Shown here piece by piece: positions 42,859 to 51,336 of a stretch of 64,000 bases of DNA. Every line of letters starts with the position of its first letter. Position 1 is the stretch's first letter. The DNA comes from an uncultured Winogradskyella sp. (GTDB lineage Bacteria; Bacteroidota; Bacteroidia; Flavobacteriales; Flavobacteriaceae), in the NCBI GenBank assembly GCA_913055905.1, contig CAJXLB010000010.1:1-64000 (forward strand), given 5' to 3'. The notes below the pieces were generated by a model. It was not told where the DNA came from. It made no database searches and worked only from the letters and a program-made list of their open reading frames with translations. The position numbers and the translations under genes were made by a program.

Positions 42859-42887
42859 AAACCGAGGCCATAGGTCTCGGTTTTTTT
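42859..42887 (+). terminator. Terminator with AAACCGAGGCC hairpin (copy 1)
   Basis: Arms AAACCGAGGCC and GGTCTCGGTTT around ATA, followed by T. The same hairpin with one base change recurs at 43602-43629. Confidence 0.9.
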
Positions 42888-42964
42888 ATGCAAAATGATT
42901 ACGGTCATTGTAAAGCTAAGGCGAATCGTTTTCTTTTACAGCTGTAATTTTAAAACATTGTGTT

Positions 42965-43573
42965 ATGAAACGATTGTTATTAGTAATTTTTGCCGTTTTG
43001 GCCTTTACATCCCTAAGCGCACAAAGCTTTCGTTTAGGTGTTAAGGCAGGACCAAATTTCGCCTCAGTTAATGGCGATGATACGGAAGACGTCGATGGAA
43101 GAACATCCATACATTTTGGAGCCGTCGCTGAGTTTGGTATCAGTGAGGCTTTTTCCGTGCAACCAGAATTGCTCTACAATTCTGTTGGAGCGACCTCCAG
43201 CTATACAGATACCTTTAGCGGAATGACATTCAATGTACACGAAACCCTTAAGCTCAATTATTTAAGTTTGCCAATTATGGCAAAATATAAAGTGGCTAAA
43301 GGTCTGAGTTTAGAGGCAGGCCCCCAAATTAGTTTCTTGTTATCTGCAGATGAAGAAGTTGAAGTGGATTCTGAAAGTGTAGAGGTAGATGTCAGTGATT
43401 TTGTTAAATCCGTTGATTTTGGACTAGGTTTTGGGGCTTCTTATGAATTGGATATGGGATTGTTCTTTACCGCACGCTATATGCTTGGTTTATCTAATAT
43501 CAATGATTTTGAAGGCGATTTTACAAATCGCAATAATGTGTTACAGCTATCCGTAGGGTATTTTTTCCTATAA
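42965..43573 (+). CDS. PorT-family outer-membrane beta-barrel protein
   Basis: 202 residues. Signal peptide to SLSAQ. GVKAGPNFASVNGDD near the start and PELLYNSVGA, LSLPIMAKYKV, GPQISFLLSAD are typical of the porin-family barrel (outer membrane protein beta-barrel, PF13568). A short acidic insert near 120-140. The family is common in Bacteroidota; substrate unknown. It lies after the first barrel gene with a separate terminator, and the two share only fold, not close sequence. Confidence 0.85.
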   Translation: MKRLLLVIFAVLAFTSLSAQSFRLGVKAGPNFASVNGDDTEDVDGRTSIHFGAVAEFGISEAFSVQPELLYNSVGATSSYTDTFSGMTFNVHETLKLNYLSLPIMAKYKVAKGLSLEAGPQISFLLSADEEVEVDSESVEVDVSDFVKSVDFGLGFGASYELDMGLFFTARYMLGLSNINDFEGDFTNRNNVLQLSVGYFFL

Positions 43574-43601
43574 GTAATAGTTTAACAAATAAACACCTCG
43601 A

Positions 43602-43629
43602 AAACCGAGGCCATAGGTTTCGGTTTTTT
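43602..43629 (+). terminator. Terminator with AAACCGAGGCC hairpin (copy 2)
   Basis: Arms AAACCGAGGCC (43602-43612) and GGTTTCGGTTT (43616-43626) around ATA, then T. One base differs from copy 1 at 42859. Confidence 0.9.
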
Positions 43630-43656
43630 ATGCGCTGTATTTAGTATCTTTATCAC

Positions 43657-44082
43657 ATGACAAAGATTGCAATCATTAATGGCCCAAATCTCAATTTACT
43701 GGGCAAACGTGAGCCTGAGGTTTATGGCCATCAATCCTTTGAGGATTATTTAAAGGTCTTGGCATCCAAATACAGTCACATAACGTTCACTTATTTTCAA
43801 TCCAACATAGAAGGGGAGCTTATCGATAAATTACAAGAGCTAGGTTTTAGTTATGATGGCATTATCTTAAATGCTGGTGCCTATACGCATACGTCCGTAG
43901 GTATTAGCGATGCTGTAAAGGCCATAACAACGCCTGTTGTAGAAGTTCATATCTCCAACACCTTTTCCAGGGAAAGCTTTAGGCATCAGTCCTACATTTC
44001 ACCAAATGCTAAAGGAGTGATCATTGGTTTTGGGTTGCTGTCCTATGACTTGGCCGTACAAAGTTTAATAGAAGGCCAGTGA
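43657..44082 (+). CDS. aroQ: Type II 3-dehydroquinate dehydratase
   Basis: 141 residues, typical of the type II class. IINGPNLNLLGKREP near residue 7, the catalytic tyrosine in EVYGHQSF, the FTYFQSNIEGELID element, LNAGAYTHTSV and EVHISNTFSRESFRHQS are all present. It dehydrates 3-dehydroquinate in the shikimate route. The stop overlaps the GTG start of the next gene (GTGA), so an unrelated barrel gene is translationally coupled to it. Confidence 0.95.
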   Translation: MTKIAIINGPNLNLLGKREPEVYGHQSFEDYLKVLASKYSHITFTYFQSNIEGELIDKLQELGFSYDGIILNAGAYTHTSVGISDAVKAITTPVVEVHISNTFSRESFRHQSYISPNAKGVIIGFGLLSYDLAVQSLIEGQ

Positions 44083-44561
44083 AAAATTTAAGAACATATT
44101 TAGCGTTACTTGTCTTCATTTTTGGCATAATCCTTTCCAGTTCACAAACCGAATTTGGACTTAAGGGTGGTGTTAACCTTACATTTTTTGATCTTATAGA
44201 AGGTAACTTTGGTCCCAATGCTGAAGTCGATGTTGGCTATTACGGTGGTGTTTTTGTTGACTTTAGGGTTAATGAGGGCTTTCATTTTCAGCCAGAGCTC
44301 TTGTATATCAATATAGACGAGTTTAGGTTTCTTAATGCGCCGTTGTATCTTAAGTACGACATCAACAATAACTTTCATATCCTAGTTGGACCAAGTCTCA
44401 ACTGCTTTTTTGACTTTTTTACCAACAAATTTAAGGTTAGGGCAGATGTTGCCCTGGCTTACGATTTAAGTAAACGTCTAGGTCTGCATATGAAATATAC
44501 TTTAGGTTTTGAAGAGTTGGCACCTAATGTTATTTTCCTTGGCCTGAGTTTTCGTCCATAA
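44079..44561 (+). CDS. Small outer-membrane beta-barrel, coupled to aroQ
   Basis: 160 residues. The start is GTG at 44079, overlapping the aroQ stop; no ATG comes before the signal peptide (KNLRTYLALLVFIFGIILSSSQ). GLKGGVNLTFFD near the start and FHFQPELLYINI are PorT-like, and the frame ends LGLSFRP. A shortened version of the barrel family, ending in a shared terminator. Function unknown. Confidence 0.78.
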   Translation: MKNLRTYLALLVFIFGIILSSSQTEFGLKGGVNLTFFDLIEGNFGPNAEVDVGYYGGVFVDFRVNEGFHFQPELLYINIDEFRFLNAPLYLKYDINNNFHILVGPSLNCFFDFFTNKFKVRADVALAYDLSKRLGLHMKYTLGFEELAPNVIFLGLSFRP

Positions 44562-44562
44562 A

Positions 44563-44593
44563 AAAAGGACAAAACCACTGGGCTTGTCCTTTT
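44563..44593. terminator. Bidirectional terminator between barrel gene and lpdA
   Basis: Arms AAAAGGACAA (44563-44572) and TTGTCCTTTT (44584-44593) around an 11-base loop. Confidence 0.85.
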
Positions 44594-44613
44594 AATTTAT
44601 GTGTTTAATTTTA

Positions 44614-45990
44614 TTAGAGGTGTATAACCTCATCATAGGCATCTGCCACGGCTTCCATAACGGCTTCACTCATCGTTGGGTGAGGGTGAACCGCTTTAAG
44701 GACTTCATGGCCTGTTGTTTCCAGTTTTCTGCCTAGTACTGCTTCTGCAATCATATCCGTAACACCAGCACCAATCATATGGCAACCTAACCATTCGCCA
44801 TATTTAGCGTCAAAAATAACCTTGACAAAACCTTCCTTATTGCCACCTGCGCTCGCTTTACCTGAAGCGGAGAACGGGAATTTTCCAACCTTAATATCGT
44901 AACCTTGTTCTTTGGCCTGCGCTTCGGTTAAACCTACGCTTGCCACCTCTGGCGAACAATACGTACAACCTGGCACATTGCCATAATCCAATGGCTCAAC
45001 ATGATGACCGGCTATTTTTTCAACACACAAAATACCTTCAGCAGAAGCTACGTGCGCTAAGGCCTGGCCTGGTGTAACATCACCAATGGCATAGTAACCT
45101 GGTATATTGGTTTGGTAATAATCGTTAACCAAGATTTTATCCCTGTCCACAGCTATACCAACATCTTCTAAACCTATATTCTCAATATTGGATTTTATAC
45201 CTACAGCAGATAAAACAATGTCAGCCTCCAAGACTTCTTCGCCCTTTTTCGTTTTAACGGTAGCCTTAACACCTTTACCAGAAGTATCTACAGAAGTCAC
45301 TTCGGCAGAGGTCATTATTTTGATACCAGATTTTTTAAAGCTACGCTCCAATTGTTTGGAGACTTCATCATCTTCTACAGGTACTATTTTTGGCATGTAC
45401 TCTACGATAGTGACTTCAGTACCCATGGAGTTATAGAAATAGGCGAATTCAACACCTATAGCTCCAGAGCCAACAACGATCATCTTTTTTGGTTGCTTTT
45501 CTAAAGTCATAGCTTTTCTGTAGCCAATAACCTTTTTGCCGTCTTGAGGTAAACTTGGCAGCTCCCTAGATCGTGCTCCAGTAGCGATGATCACATGGTC
45601 CGCTTCATATTCCTTACCATCTACTTCGACTTTCTTACCAGGTTTCAATTTTCCAAAGCCTTCGATAACGTCAATCTTATTCTTTTTCATTAAAAATTTA
45701 ACGCCGTTGCTCATACCATCTGCAACACCACGGCTTCGTTTTACCACAGCATCAAAGTCATGTTCGGCATCTTTTACCTTTAGACCATAGTCTTCGGCAT
45801 GTTTTAAATATTCAAAAACTTGAGCAGATTTTAGGAGGGCTTTTGTAGGTATGCAACCCCAATTTAAACAGACACCACCAAGGCTCTCTTTTTCTACTAT
45901 GGCTGTTTTAAAGCCTAATTGGGAAGCTCTTATGGCAGTAACATAACCTCCAGGTCCACTTCCTAAAACGATAATATCATATTTGCTCAT
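44614..45990 (-). CDS. lpdA: Dihydrolipoyl dehydrogenase
   Basis: 458 residues. FAD motif GSGPGG near residue 10, redox cysteines in GGVCLNWGCIPTK (C41, C46 region), NAD motif GSGAIGVEFA near 172, FAD-contact YYAIGDVTPG near 300, and the His-Glu pair HPHPTMSE at the C-terminus. It is the E3 subunit of pyruvate, 2-oxoglutarate or branched-chain dehydrogenase complexes and of glycine cleavage. The E1 and E2 genes are not here, as is common when lpd is separate. Confidence 0.95.
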   Translation of the reverse strand: MSKYDIIVLGSGPGGYVTAIRASQLGFKTAIVEKESLGGVCLNWGCIPTKALLKSAQVFEYLKHAEDYGLKVKDAEHDFDAVVKRSRGVADGMSNGVKFLMKKNKIDVIEGFGKLKPGKKVEVDGKEYEADHVIIATGARSRELPSLPQDGKKVIGYRKAMTLEKQPKKMIVVGSGAIGVEFAYFYNSMGTEVTIVEYMPKIVPVEDDEVSKQLERSFKKSGIKIMTSAEVTSVDTSGKGVKATVKTKKGEEVLEADIVLSAVGIKSNIENIGLEDVGIAVDRDKILVNDYYQTNIPGYYAIGDVTPGQALAHVASAEGILCVEKIAGHHVEPLDYGNVPGCTYCSPEVASVGLTEAQAKEQGYDIKVGKFPFSASGKASAGGNKEGFVKVIFDAKYGEWLGCHMIGAGVTDMIAEAVLGRKLETTGHEVLKAVHPHPTMSEAVMEAVADAYDEVIHL

Positions 45991-46151
45991 ATGTGCGTTT
46001 GTTTAATGAAAATTGAGATGCAAAAATAAGGAATTATGCAGATAAACCTCAAATATGTAAATTCAATTTACAATCTTTTGACCTTCTGTTGAATATGATT
46101 ACAGGATGAATCCTTAGTGTAATACTCTAGGTAAATAATGAACAATTGACA

Positions 46152-46631
46152 TTAGTCCTTTTCGGGTACAAATTTAAGAGCCACACCATTAATGCAATGT
46201 CGTTTTCCTGTGGTAGCCTTAGGACCATCGTTGAAGACATGACCTAAGTGACCGCCACAATTGGCGCAGTGCTCCTCTGTTCGGGCATAACCTAATTTAT
46301 AATCGGTAGAAAAGGCGACGTTTCCTTCGATTTCGCGATCAAAACTTGGCCACCCTGAACCCGAATCAAATTTGTGCTCACTTTTAAATAATGGTGCATC
46401 GCAGGCTGCACAGTGATAGACACCAGGTTCATAGTTTTTGTTCAAGGGGCTAGAAAATGCACGTTCGGTACCTTCTTGCCGTAATACGTAAAATTGTTTT
46501 GGTGTAAGTTCCTCTTTCCATTCCTGTTCGGTTTTCTGTACTGGAAATTCTTCAGCCTTTTTCGTTTTCTGTGCAGTGCCTTGGCAATTAAAGCCAAGCA
46601 GCACGAGTAAAAGTCCTATAAATTTTTTCAT
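46152..46631 (-). CDS. msrB: Peptide-methionine (R)-S-oxide reductase MsrB, lipoprotein form
   Basis: 159 residues. The signal has a lipobox-like LLGFNC (cysteine near 16), so the enzyme may be anchored in the envelope. The MsrB domain spans about 38-155: zinc ligands in YHCAACD and HCANCGGH, GSGWPSF, and the catalytic cysteine in KRHCINGVAL. It reduces methionine-R-sulfoxide in proteins; exported forms repair oxidised envelope proteins. A free cytosolic form is the alternative if the signal is not used. Confidence 0.93.
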   Translation of the reverse strand: MKKFIGLLLVLLGFNCQGTAQKTKKAEEFPVQKTEQEWKEELTPKQFYVLRQEGTERAFSSPLNKNYEPGVYHCAACDAPLFKSEHKFDSGSGWPSFDREIEGNVAFSTDYKLGYARTEEHCANCGGHLGHVFNDGPKATTGKRHCINGVALKFVPEKD

Positions 46632-46791
46632 AGTTTGAATTTTTTATAAAGGTAAATGTCGTTAATTACAAATAATAAAGGTTTAACCTAAAATTAAAGG
46701 TTTTTCAATCGAAATTAGTTTATTTTTATAGGGCTGATGGAAGGTATTTTTTTAAGACACTTCTGCAATAAATGGTAAGACTAAAAAACGT

Positions 46792-48006
46792 ATGAAGGTA
46801 TTATTTTTAACGCGTGAATTCCCACCATATGTCTATGGTGGTGCTGGCGTACATGTAGAATATTTGGCTAAAGAACTTTCGGAATTAATGAAGGTTGATG
46901 TCCGCGCCTTTGGCGATCAAGATGTCGTTACCAATAATTTATCAGTTAAGGGTTTTTCTTGGGACGATACCAACTTTGATGCTGCGGACGAGAAGCTTAA
47001 GATGCTCTTCAAGACCTTAAAAGTAGGCTTGGACATGAATATAGCGCCCACCGATGCCAATGTGGTGCATTGCCATACGTGGTATTCCCATTTTGCCGGA
47101 ATTTTGGCGAAACTTTGTTATGGTCTTCCATTGGTAGTGACAACGCACTCCCTGGAACCCTTGCGTCCATGGAAACGAGAGCAGTTGGGAAGAGGTTACG
47201 ATGCGTCATCATGGGTGGAAAAAACGGCTATTGAAATGGCAGATGCCATTATTGCCGTTTCTGAAGAGACAAAAGCAGATGTTCTAAATTACTTTGATGT
47301 TGATGAAAAAAAAATAGAGGTCATTTACAATGGTATAGACCTTAAGGAGTATGCTGCGACATCAGAGACTTCGGTTTTAGAAAGTTATGGTATAGACCAA
47401 ACTAAGCCCTTTGTCTTATTTGTAGGTCGGATAACACGACAAAAAGGGATTATTCATTTGGTTAACGCCATAAAATTTATAGATAAGGATACCCAAATTG
47501 TACTCTGTGCAGGTGCCCCAGATACTGAGGACATTGCCAAGGAAATGGAAGACGCTGTGGCAAAGGCATCGGCAGACAGGGATAATATCTTTTGGATTGA
47601 TAAAATGCTTGATAAAAAGGATGTTATTCAGCTTTATTCCCATGCTACCGTATTTTGCTGTCCTTCCATTTACGAGCCCTTTGGAATTATAAACATAGAA
47701 GCCATGGCTTGTGAAACAGCTGTCGTGGCCAGTGCTGTAGGCGGCATTAAGGAAGTTGTTGTTCCTGGGGAAACCGGACTATTGGTTCCGCTAGAGCAGC
47801 AAAAAGAGGCGCCCTTTGAGCCTGTTGATCCAGATCAATTTTCTAAAGACCTTGCTGAAGGTATAAATACGGTTGTTGCCGATAAGGACCTTCAAAAAAA
47901 TATGGCCAAAGCTGGGCGAAAGCGCGTGGAAGACCATTTTGATTGGAAAGCCATCGCTAAACAAACAAAATCACTTTATAAATCTTTAATTGACTCTAAT
48001 GTATAA
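46792..48006 (+). CDS. glgM: GT4 glycosyltransferase: maltose-1-phosphate / glycogen synthase (GlgM or actinobacterial-type GlgA)
   Basis: 404 residues, shorter than the GT5 GlgA of E. coli (about 477). It opens MKVLFLTREFPPYVYGGAGVH, the N-terminus of the Corynebacterium/Mycobacterium family (TIGR02149, GlgM in M. tuberculosis). The EX7E-type site is seen in YEPFGIINIEAMACE near 305. GlgM makes maltose-1-phosphate from ADP-glucose and glucose-1-phosphate. The following glgC and glgE fit that role. Whether it is GlgM or a true glycogen synthase needs activity data. Stop overlaps glgC. Confidence 0.85.
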   Translation: MKVLFLTREFPPYVYGGAGVHVEYLAKELSELMKVDVRAFGDQDVVTNNLSVKGFSWDDTNFDAADEKLKMLFKTLKVGLDMNIAPTDANVVHCHTWYSHFAGILAKLCYGLPLVVTTHSLEPLRPWKREQLGRGYDASSWVEKTAIEMADAIIAVSEETKADVLNYFDVDEKKIEVIYNGIDLKEYAATSETSVLESYGIDQTKPFVLFVGRITRQKGIIHLVNAIKFIDKDTQIVLCAGAPDTEDIAKEMEDAVAKASADRDNIFWIDKMLDKKDVIQLYSHATVFCCPSIYEPFGIINIEAMACETAVVASAVGGIKEVVVPGETGLLVPLEQQKEAPFEPVDPDQFSKDLAEGINTVVADKDLQKNMAKAGRKRVEDHFDWKAIAKQTKSLYKSLIDSNV

Positions 48007-49264
48007 TCAAAAAGTACTTAGCATCATTTTAGGAGGCGGACAAGGATCTCGCCTTTATCCACTTACAGAAACACGATCTAAACCAGCGGTGCCGATCGCT
48101 GGAAAATACAGGTTGGTGGATATTCCTATTTCCAATTGTATCAATTCTGAAATTAAGCGCATGTATGTGTTAACGCAATTTAATTCGGCATCGCTTAATC
48201 AACATATAAAAAACACCTATCACTTTAGTTTTTTTAGCTCGGCTTTTGTTGACGTTCTGGCTGCAGAACAAACCATACATAGTGGTGATTGGTTTCAAGG
48301 TACTGCAGATGCTGTAAGACAAAGCATGCATCACTTTATGCAACATGAGTTTGAGTATGCTCTGATTCTTTCTGGTGACCAGCTCTACCAAATGGATTAT
48401 AACGAAATGATAAATGCCCATGAAGCATCAGGTGCAGATATCAGTGTGGGTACATATCCTGTCAATGCCAAGGATGCCACGTCATTTGGTATTTTAAAAA
48501 CTGATGCAGATAATAATATTACCTCGTTCATAGAAAAGCCTTCTTCAGACTTATTGAAGGATTGGAAGTCGGAAGTTAGTGATGAAATGCTAGCACAGGG
48601 AAGAGAGTATCTTGGGTCAACCGGAATCTACATTTTTAATAGAGACTTATTGGTAGAATTAATGAATGATACATCTACCGTTGATTTCGGTAAAGAAATC
48701 ATACCACAATCCATAGGAAAACACAAGGTCGTAAGCTTTCCTTTTGAAGGATATTGGACAGATATTGGTAACATAGATAGTTTTTTTGAAGCTAATCTTG
48801 GCTTAACGGACGATATACCTAAGTTCAATCTCTATGATATGAATCAAAGGGTATTTACCCATGCTCGTATTTTACCTACGTCTAAAATATCAGGAACTAC
48901 CCTAAATAAAGCCGTTATTGCCGAAGGCTGTATTATTCAAGCTGCGATGATCGAGAAATCGGTTATTGGTATTCGCTCTCGTATAGGGAAGGAATCAACG
49001 ATAATAAATACCTATATGATGGGTTCTGACCTTTATGAATCTTTAGAAGAGATAGAAACCAAGCACATTAACATCTTAATGGGCATTGGTGAGCGATGTT
49101 TTATTAAAAATGCCATAATCGATAAGAACTGTAGAATTGGTGATGACGTTCGCATTAATGGCGGTAAGCATTTAAAGGATGCCGAAACAGATACTTACCT
49201 GATAAAGGATGGTATTGTGGTGATTAAAAAAGGTGCTGTAATCCCTAAAGGAACGGTTATTTAA
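47999..49264 (+). CDS. glgC: Glucose-1-phosphate adenylyltransferase
   Basis: 421 residues from the ATG at 47999 (MYNQKVLSIILGGGQGSRL, part shown); the longer frame uses TTG three codons earlier and is rejected. Motif GGGQGSRLYPLT binds the nucleotide, and SGDQLYQMDY and GYWTDIGNIDSFFEAN are ADP-glucose pyrophosphorylase signatures; a left-handed beta-helix follows from about 300. It makes ADP-glucose from glucose-1-phosphate and ATP. It overlaps the synthase gene by eight bases, as in M. tuberculosis where glgC and glgM are neighbours. Confidence 0.95.
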   Translation: MYNQKVLSIILGGGQGSRLYPLTETRSKPAVPIAGKYRLVDIPISNCINSEIKRMYVLTQFNSASLNQHIKNTYHFSFFSSAFVDVLAAEQTIHSGDWFQGTADAVRQSMHHFMQHEFEYALILSGDQLYQMDYNEMINAHEASGADISVGTYPVNAKDATSFGILKTDADNNITSFIEKPSSDLLKDWKSEVSDEMLAQGREYLGSTGIYIFNRDLLVELMNDTSTVDFGKEIIPQSIGKHKVVSFPFEGYWTDIGNIDSFFEANLGLTDDIPKFNLYDMNQRVFTHARILPTSKISGTTLNKAVIAEGCIIQAAMIEKSVIGIRSRIGKESTIINTYMMGSDLYESLEEIETKHINILMGIGERCFIKNAIIDKNCRIGDDVRINGGKHLKDAETDTYLIKDGIVVIKKGAVIPKGTVI

Positions 49265-49395
49265 AACTACTTTTCAACACAAACAGTAATTCAAACGTTG
49301 TAGTTTGTCATTATTTTAGAATAATGAAATTCATACCCATTTTTATTTGCGTTTTTTATTAAATTCGGCATTGAAATAGCTAATTTTTTATAGAA

Positions 49396-51333
49396 ATGCA
49401 AAATCAAAAGCGTGTAGTCATCGATTATGTGGCTCCCCAAATAAACGGTGGTGAGTTCTTTATAAAACGTGTTGTAGATGAATTTGTAAATGTTGATGCC
49501 CATGTACTTGTCGATGGTCATGATGTCATTGGCGCTTCGGTTTTGTACAAACACGAAAAAGAGCGTAAATGGAGTGAATCTAGAATGCATCTTGTTGTGA
49601 ATGATGAATGGAAATCGTCCTTTCAGGTTCAGAAACAAGGGTTTTATAGTTATAAGGTTCAAGGTTGGGTAGACTACGCTTTAAATTGGCAGCATGGTAT
49701 AGAGCGAAAAATTGATGATGGGCAACATGTAAAGTCAGAATTGCTGGAAGGAATAACTTTGCTCAAACCACTTCTAAAAAAAGCATCAAGGGAGGAGCAA
49801 GATTACCTCAATTACTGTATAGCCTGTTTTGATGACCCTGAACAGTACGATTCGGCCATAAAGGAAGCCAAAAGCAGCGAGCTCCATGATATTTTTATGA
49901 AATATCCCGAAAAGCATCTTGCAAACGAATCTAAAGAGCTACAGGTTTATGTAGACCGTAAAAAAGCGAGATTTAGTACGTGGTACGAGTTTTTTCCAAG
50001 GTCTGCATCAGAGCAAGAAGGGCAGCACGGCACCTTTAAGGATTGCGAACGTCTGTTGCCGCGCATCGCTCAAATGGGCTTTGATACTTTGTATTTTCCG
50101 CCAATCCATCCGATTGGTTATGTTAACCGTAAAGGAAAAAACAACACCACCGAAGCACAGCCAGGAGATGTGGGCTCGGCTTGGGGCATCGGGTCTCCAG
50201 AAGGTGGACATAAAGCCATCCATCCTAAATTAGGAAGTTTGGAGGACTTTAAAGAGCTTATTAATAAGGCTAAAGCACAAGGAATAGAAATAGCTATGGA
50301 CTATGCCTTACAGGCCGCTCCAGACCATCCATGGGTAAAAGATCATCCCGAATGGTTTAAATGGCGACCAGACGGAACCGTGCAGTATGCAGAGAATCCA
50401 CCCAAAAAGTACCAGGATATTTTGCCGATTTATTGGGAGTCTAAAGACTACAAGAATCTGTGGAATGAATGTCTGGATATTTTGATGTACTGGATTGATT
50501 GTGGTATAACCATATTTAGGGTAGATAATCCGCACACCAAGCCATATTACTTCTGGGAGTGGATTATCGCAGAGGTTAAGAAAAAGCATCCGGATATCAT
50601 TTTTTTGGCAGAAGCTTTTACCAAACCTAAGGTGATGCAGCAATTGGCAAAGCGTGGCTATACGCAATCGTATACCTATTTTACATGGCGAAATTCAAAA
50701 CATGAATTAACCGAGTACCTCACTGAGCTTACCCAAACAGACCAGCGTGAGTATATGCGCCCTAATTTTTGGCCCAATACACCAGATATTAATCCTTACC
50801 ACTTACAAGGGTCTAACGAATCTAAATACATGCAGCGTTACGTCCTTGCAGCTACCTTGAGTTCTAACATAGGTATTTATGGGCCAGTTTATGAACAAAT
50901 GATAGATGAGGCCGTACCAGGAAAGGAAGAGTATTTTATGTCTGAGAAATTTGAGGTAAAACATTACGATTGGTTTAAGCAAAATAAATTGACCACCGTA
51001 ATTTCTAGGATAAATCAAATTCGTCATGAGCATGAAGCCTTGCAGCAAACCAATAATATTAAATTCTGTCATGTAGACAACGATAACCTCATGGCTTATT
51101 ATAAATGGAATGACAGTAAATCCGATGAACTTTTAATCGTGGTCAGCTTAGAGCATCATTACTCTCAGCAAGGAACGGTACAGTTGCCATTATCTGATTT
51201 GGGTGTTTATCCCGGACACCATATCAATGTGAGTGATTTAATTACAGGAAGTAATTACAATTGGTATAACGAATGGAATTTTGTAGAGTTGCATCCCACT
51301 CTACCGTTTCATATCTTTAAAATAAATAAATAG
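49396..51333 (+). CDS. glgE: Alpha-1,4-glucan:maltose-1-phosphate maltosyltransferase (GlgE)
   Basis: 645 residues. An N-terminal GlgE domain (about 1-190, VVIDYVAPQINGGEF), then the GH13 barrel with the nucleophile D377 in FRVDNPHTKP and acid/base E406 in LAEAFTKPKVM. The maltose-1-phosphate binding region includes GSAWGIGSPEGGH. GlgE extends glucan by adding maltosyl units from maltose-1-phosphate. It follows glgC after 131 bases and precedes the maltokinase by three, forming a cluster. The pathway is best known in actinobacteria. Confidence 0.92.
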   Translation: MQNQKRVVIDYVAPQINGGEFFIKRVVDEFVNVDAHVLVDGHDVIGASVLYKHEKERKWSESRMHLVVNDEWKSSFQVQKQGFYSYKVQGWVDYALNWQHGIERKIDDGQHVKSELLEGITLLKPLLKKASREEQDYLNYCIACFDDPEQYDSAIKEAKSSELHDIFMKYPEKHLANESKELQVYVDRKKARFSTWYEFFPRSASEQEGQHGTFKDCERLLPRIAQMGFDTLYFPPIHPIGYVNRKGKNNTTEAQPGDVGSAWGIGSPEGGHKAIHPKLGSLEDFKELINKAKAQGIEIAMDYALQAAPDHPWVKDHPEWFKWRPDGTVQYAENPPKKYQDILPIYWESKDYKNLWNECLDILMYWIDCGITIFRVDNPHTKPYYFWEWIIAEVKKKHPDIIFLAEAFTKPKVMQQLAKRGYTQSYTYFTWRNSKHELTEYLTELTQTDQREYMRPNFWPNTPDINPYHLQGSNESKYMQRYVLAATLSSNIGIYGPVYEQMIDEAVPGKEEYFMSEKFEVKHYDWFKQNKLTTVISRINQIRHEHEALQQTNNIKFCHVDNDNLMAYYKWNDSKSDELLIVVSLEHHYSQQGTVQLPLSDLGVYPGHHINVSDLITGSNYNWYNEWNFVELHPTLPFHIFKINK

Positions 51334-51336
51334 GTT

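Noticed and set aside
49291-49662. 123-codon antisense frame at the glgE start
   Set aside because: Overlaps the glgE N-terminal domain, which has clear family motifs.
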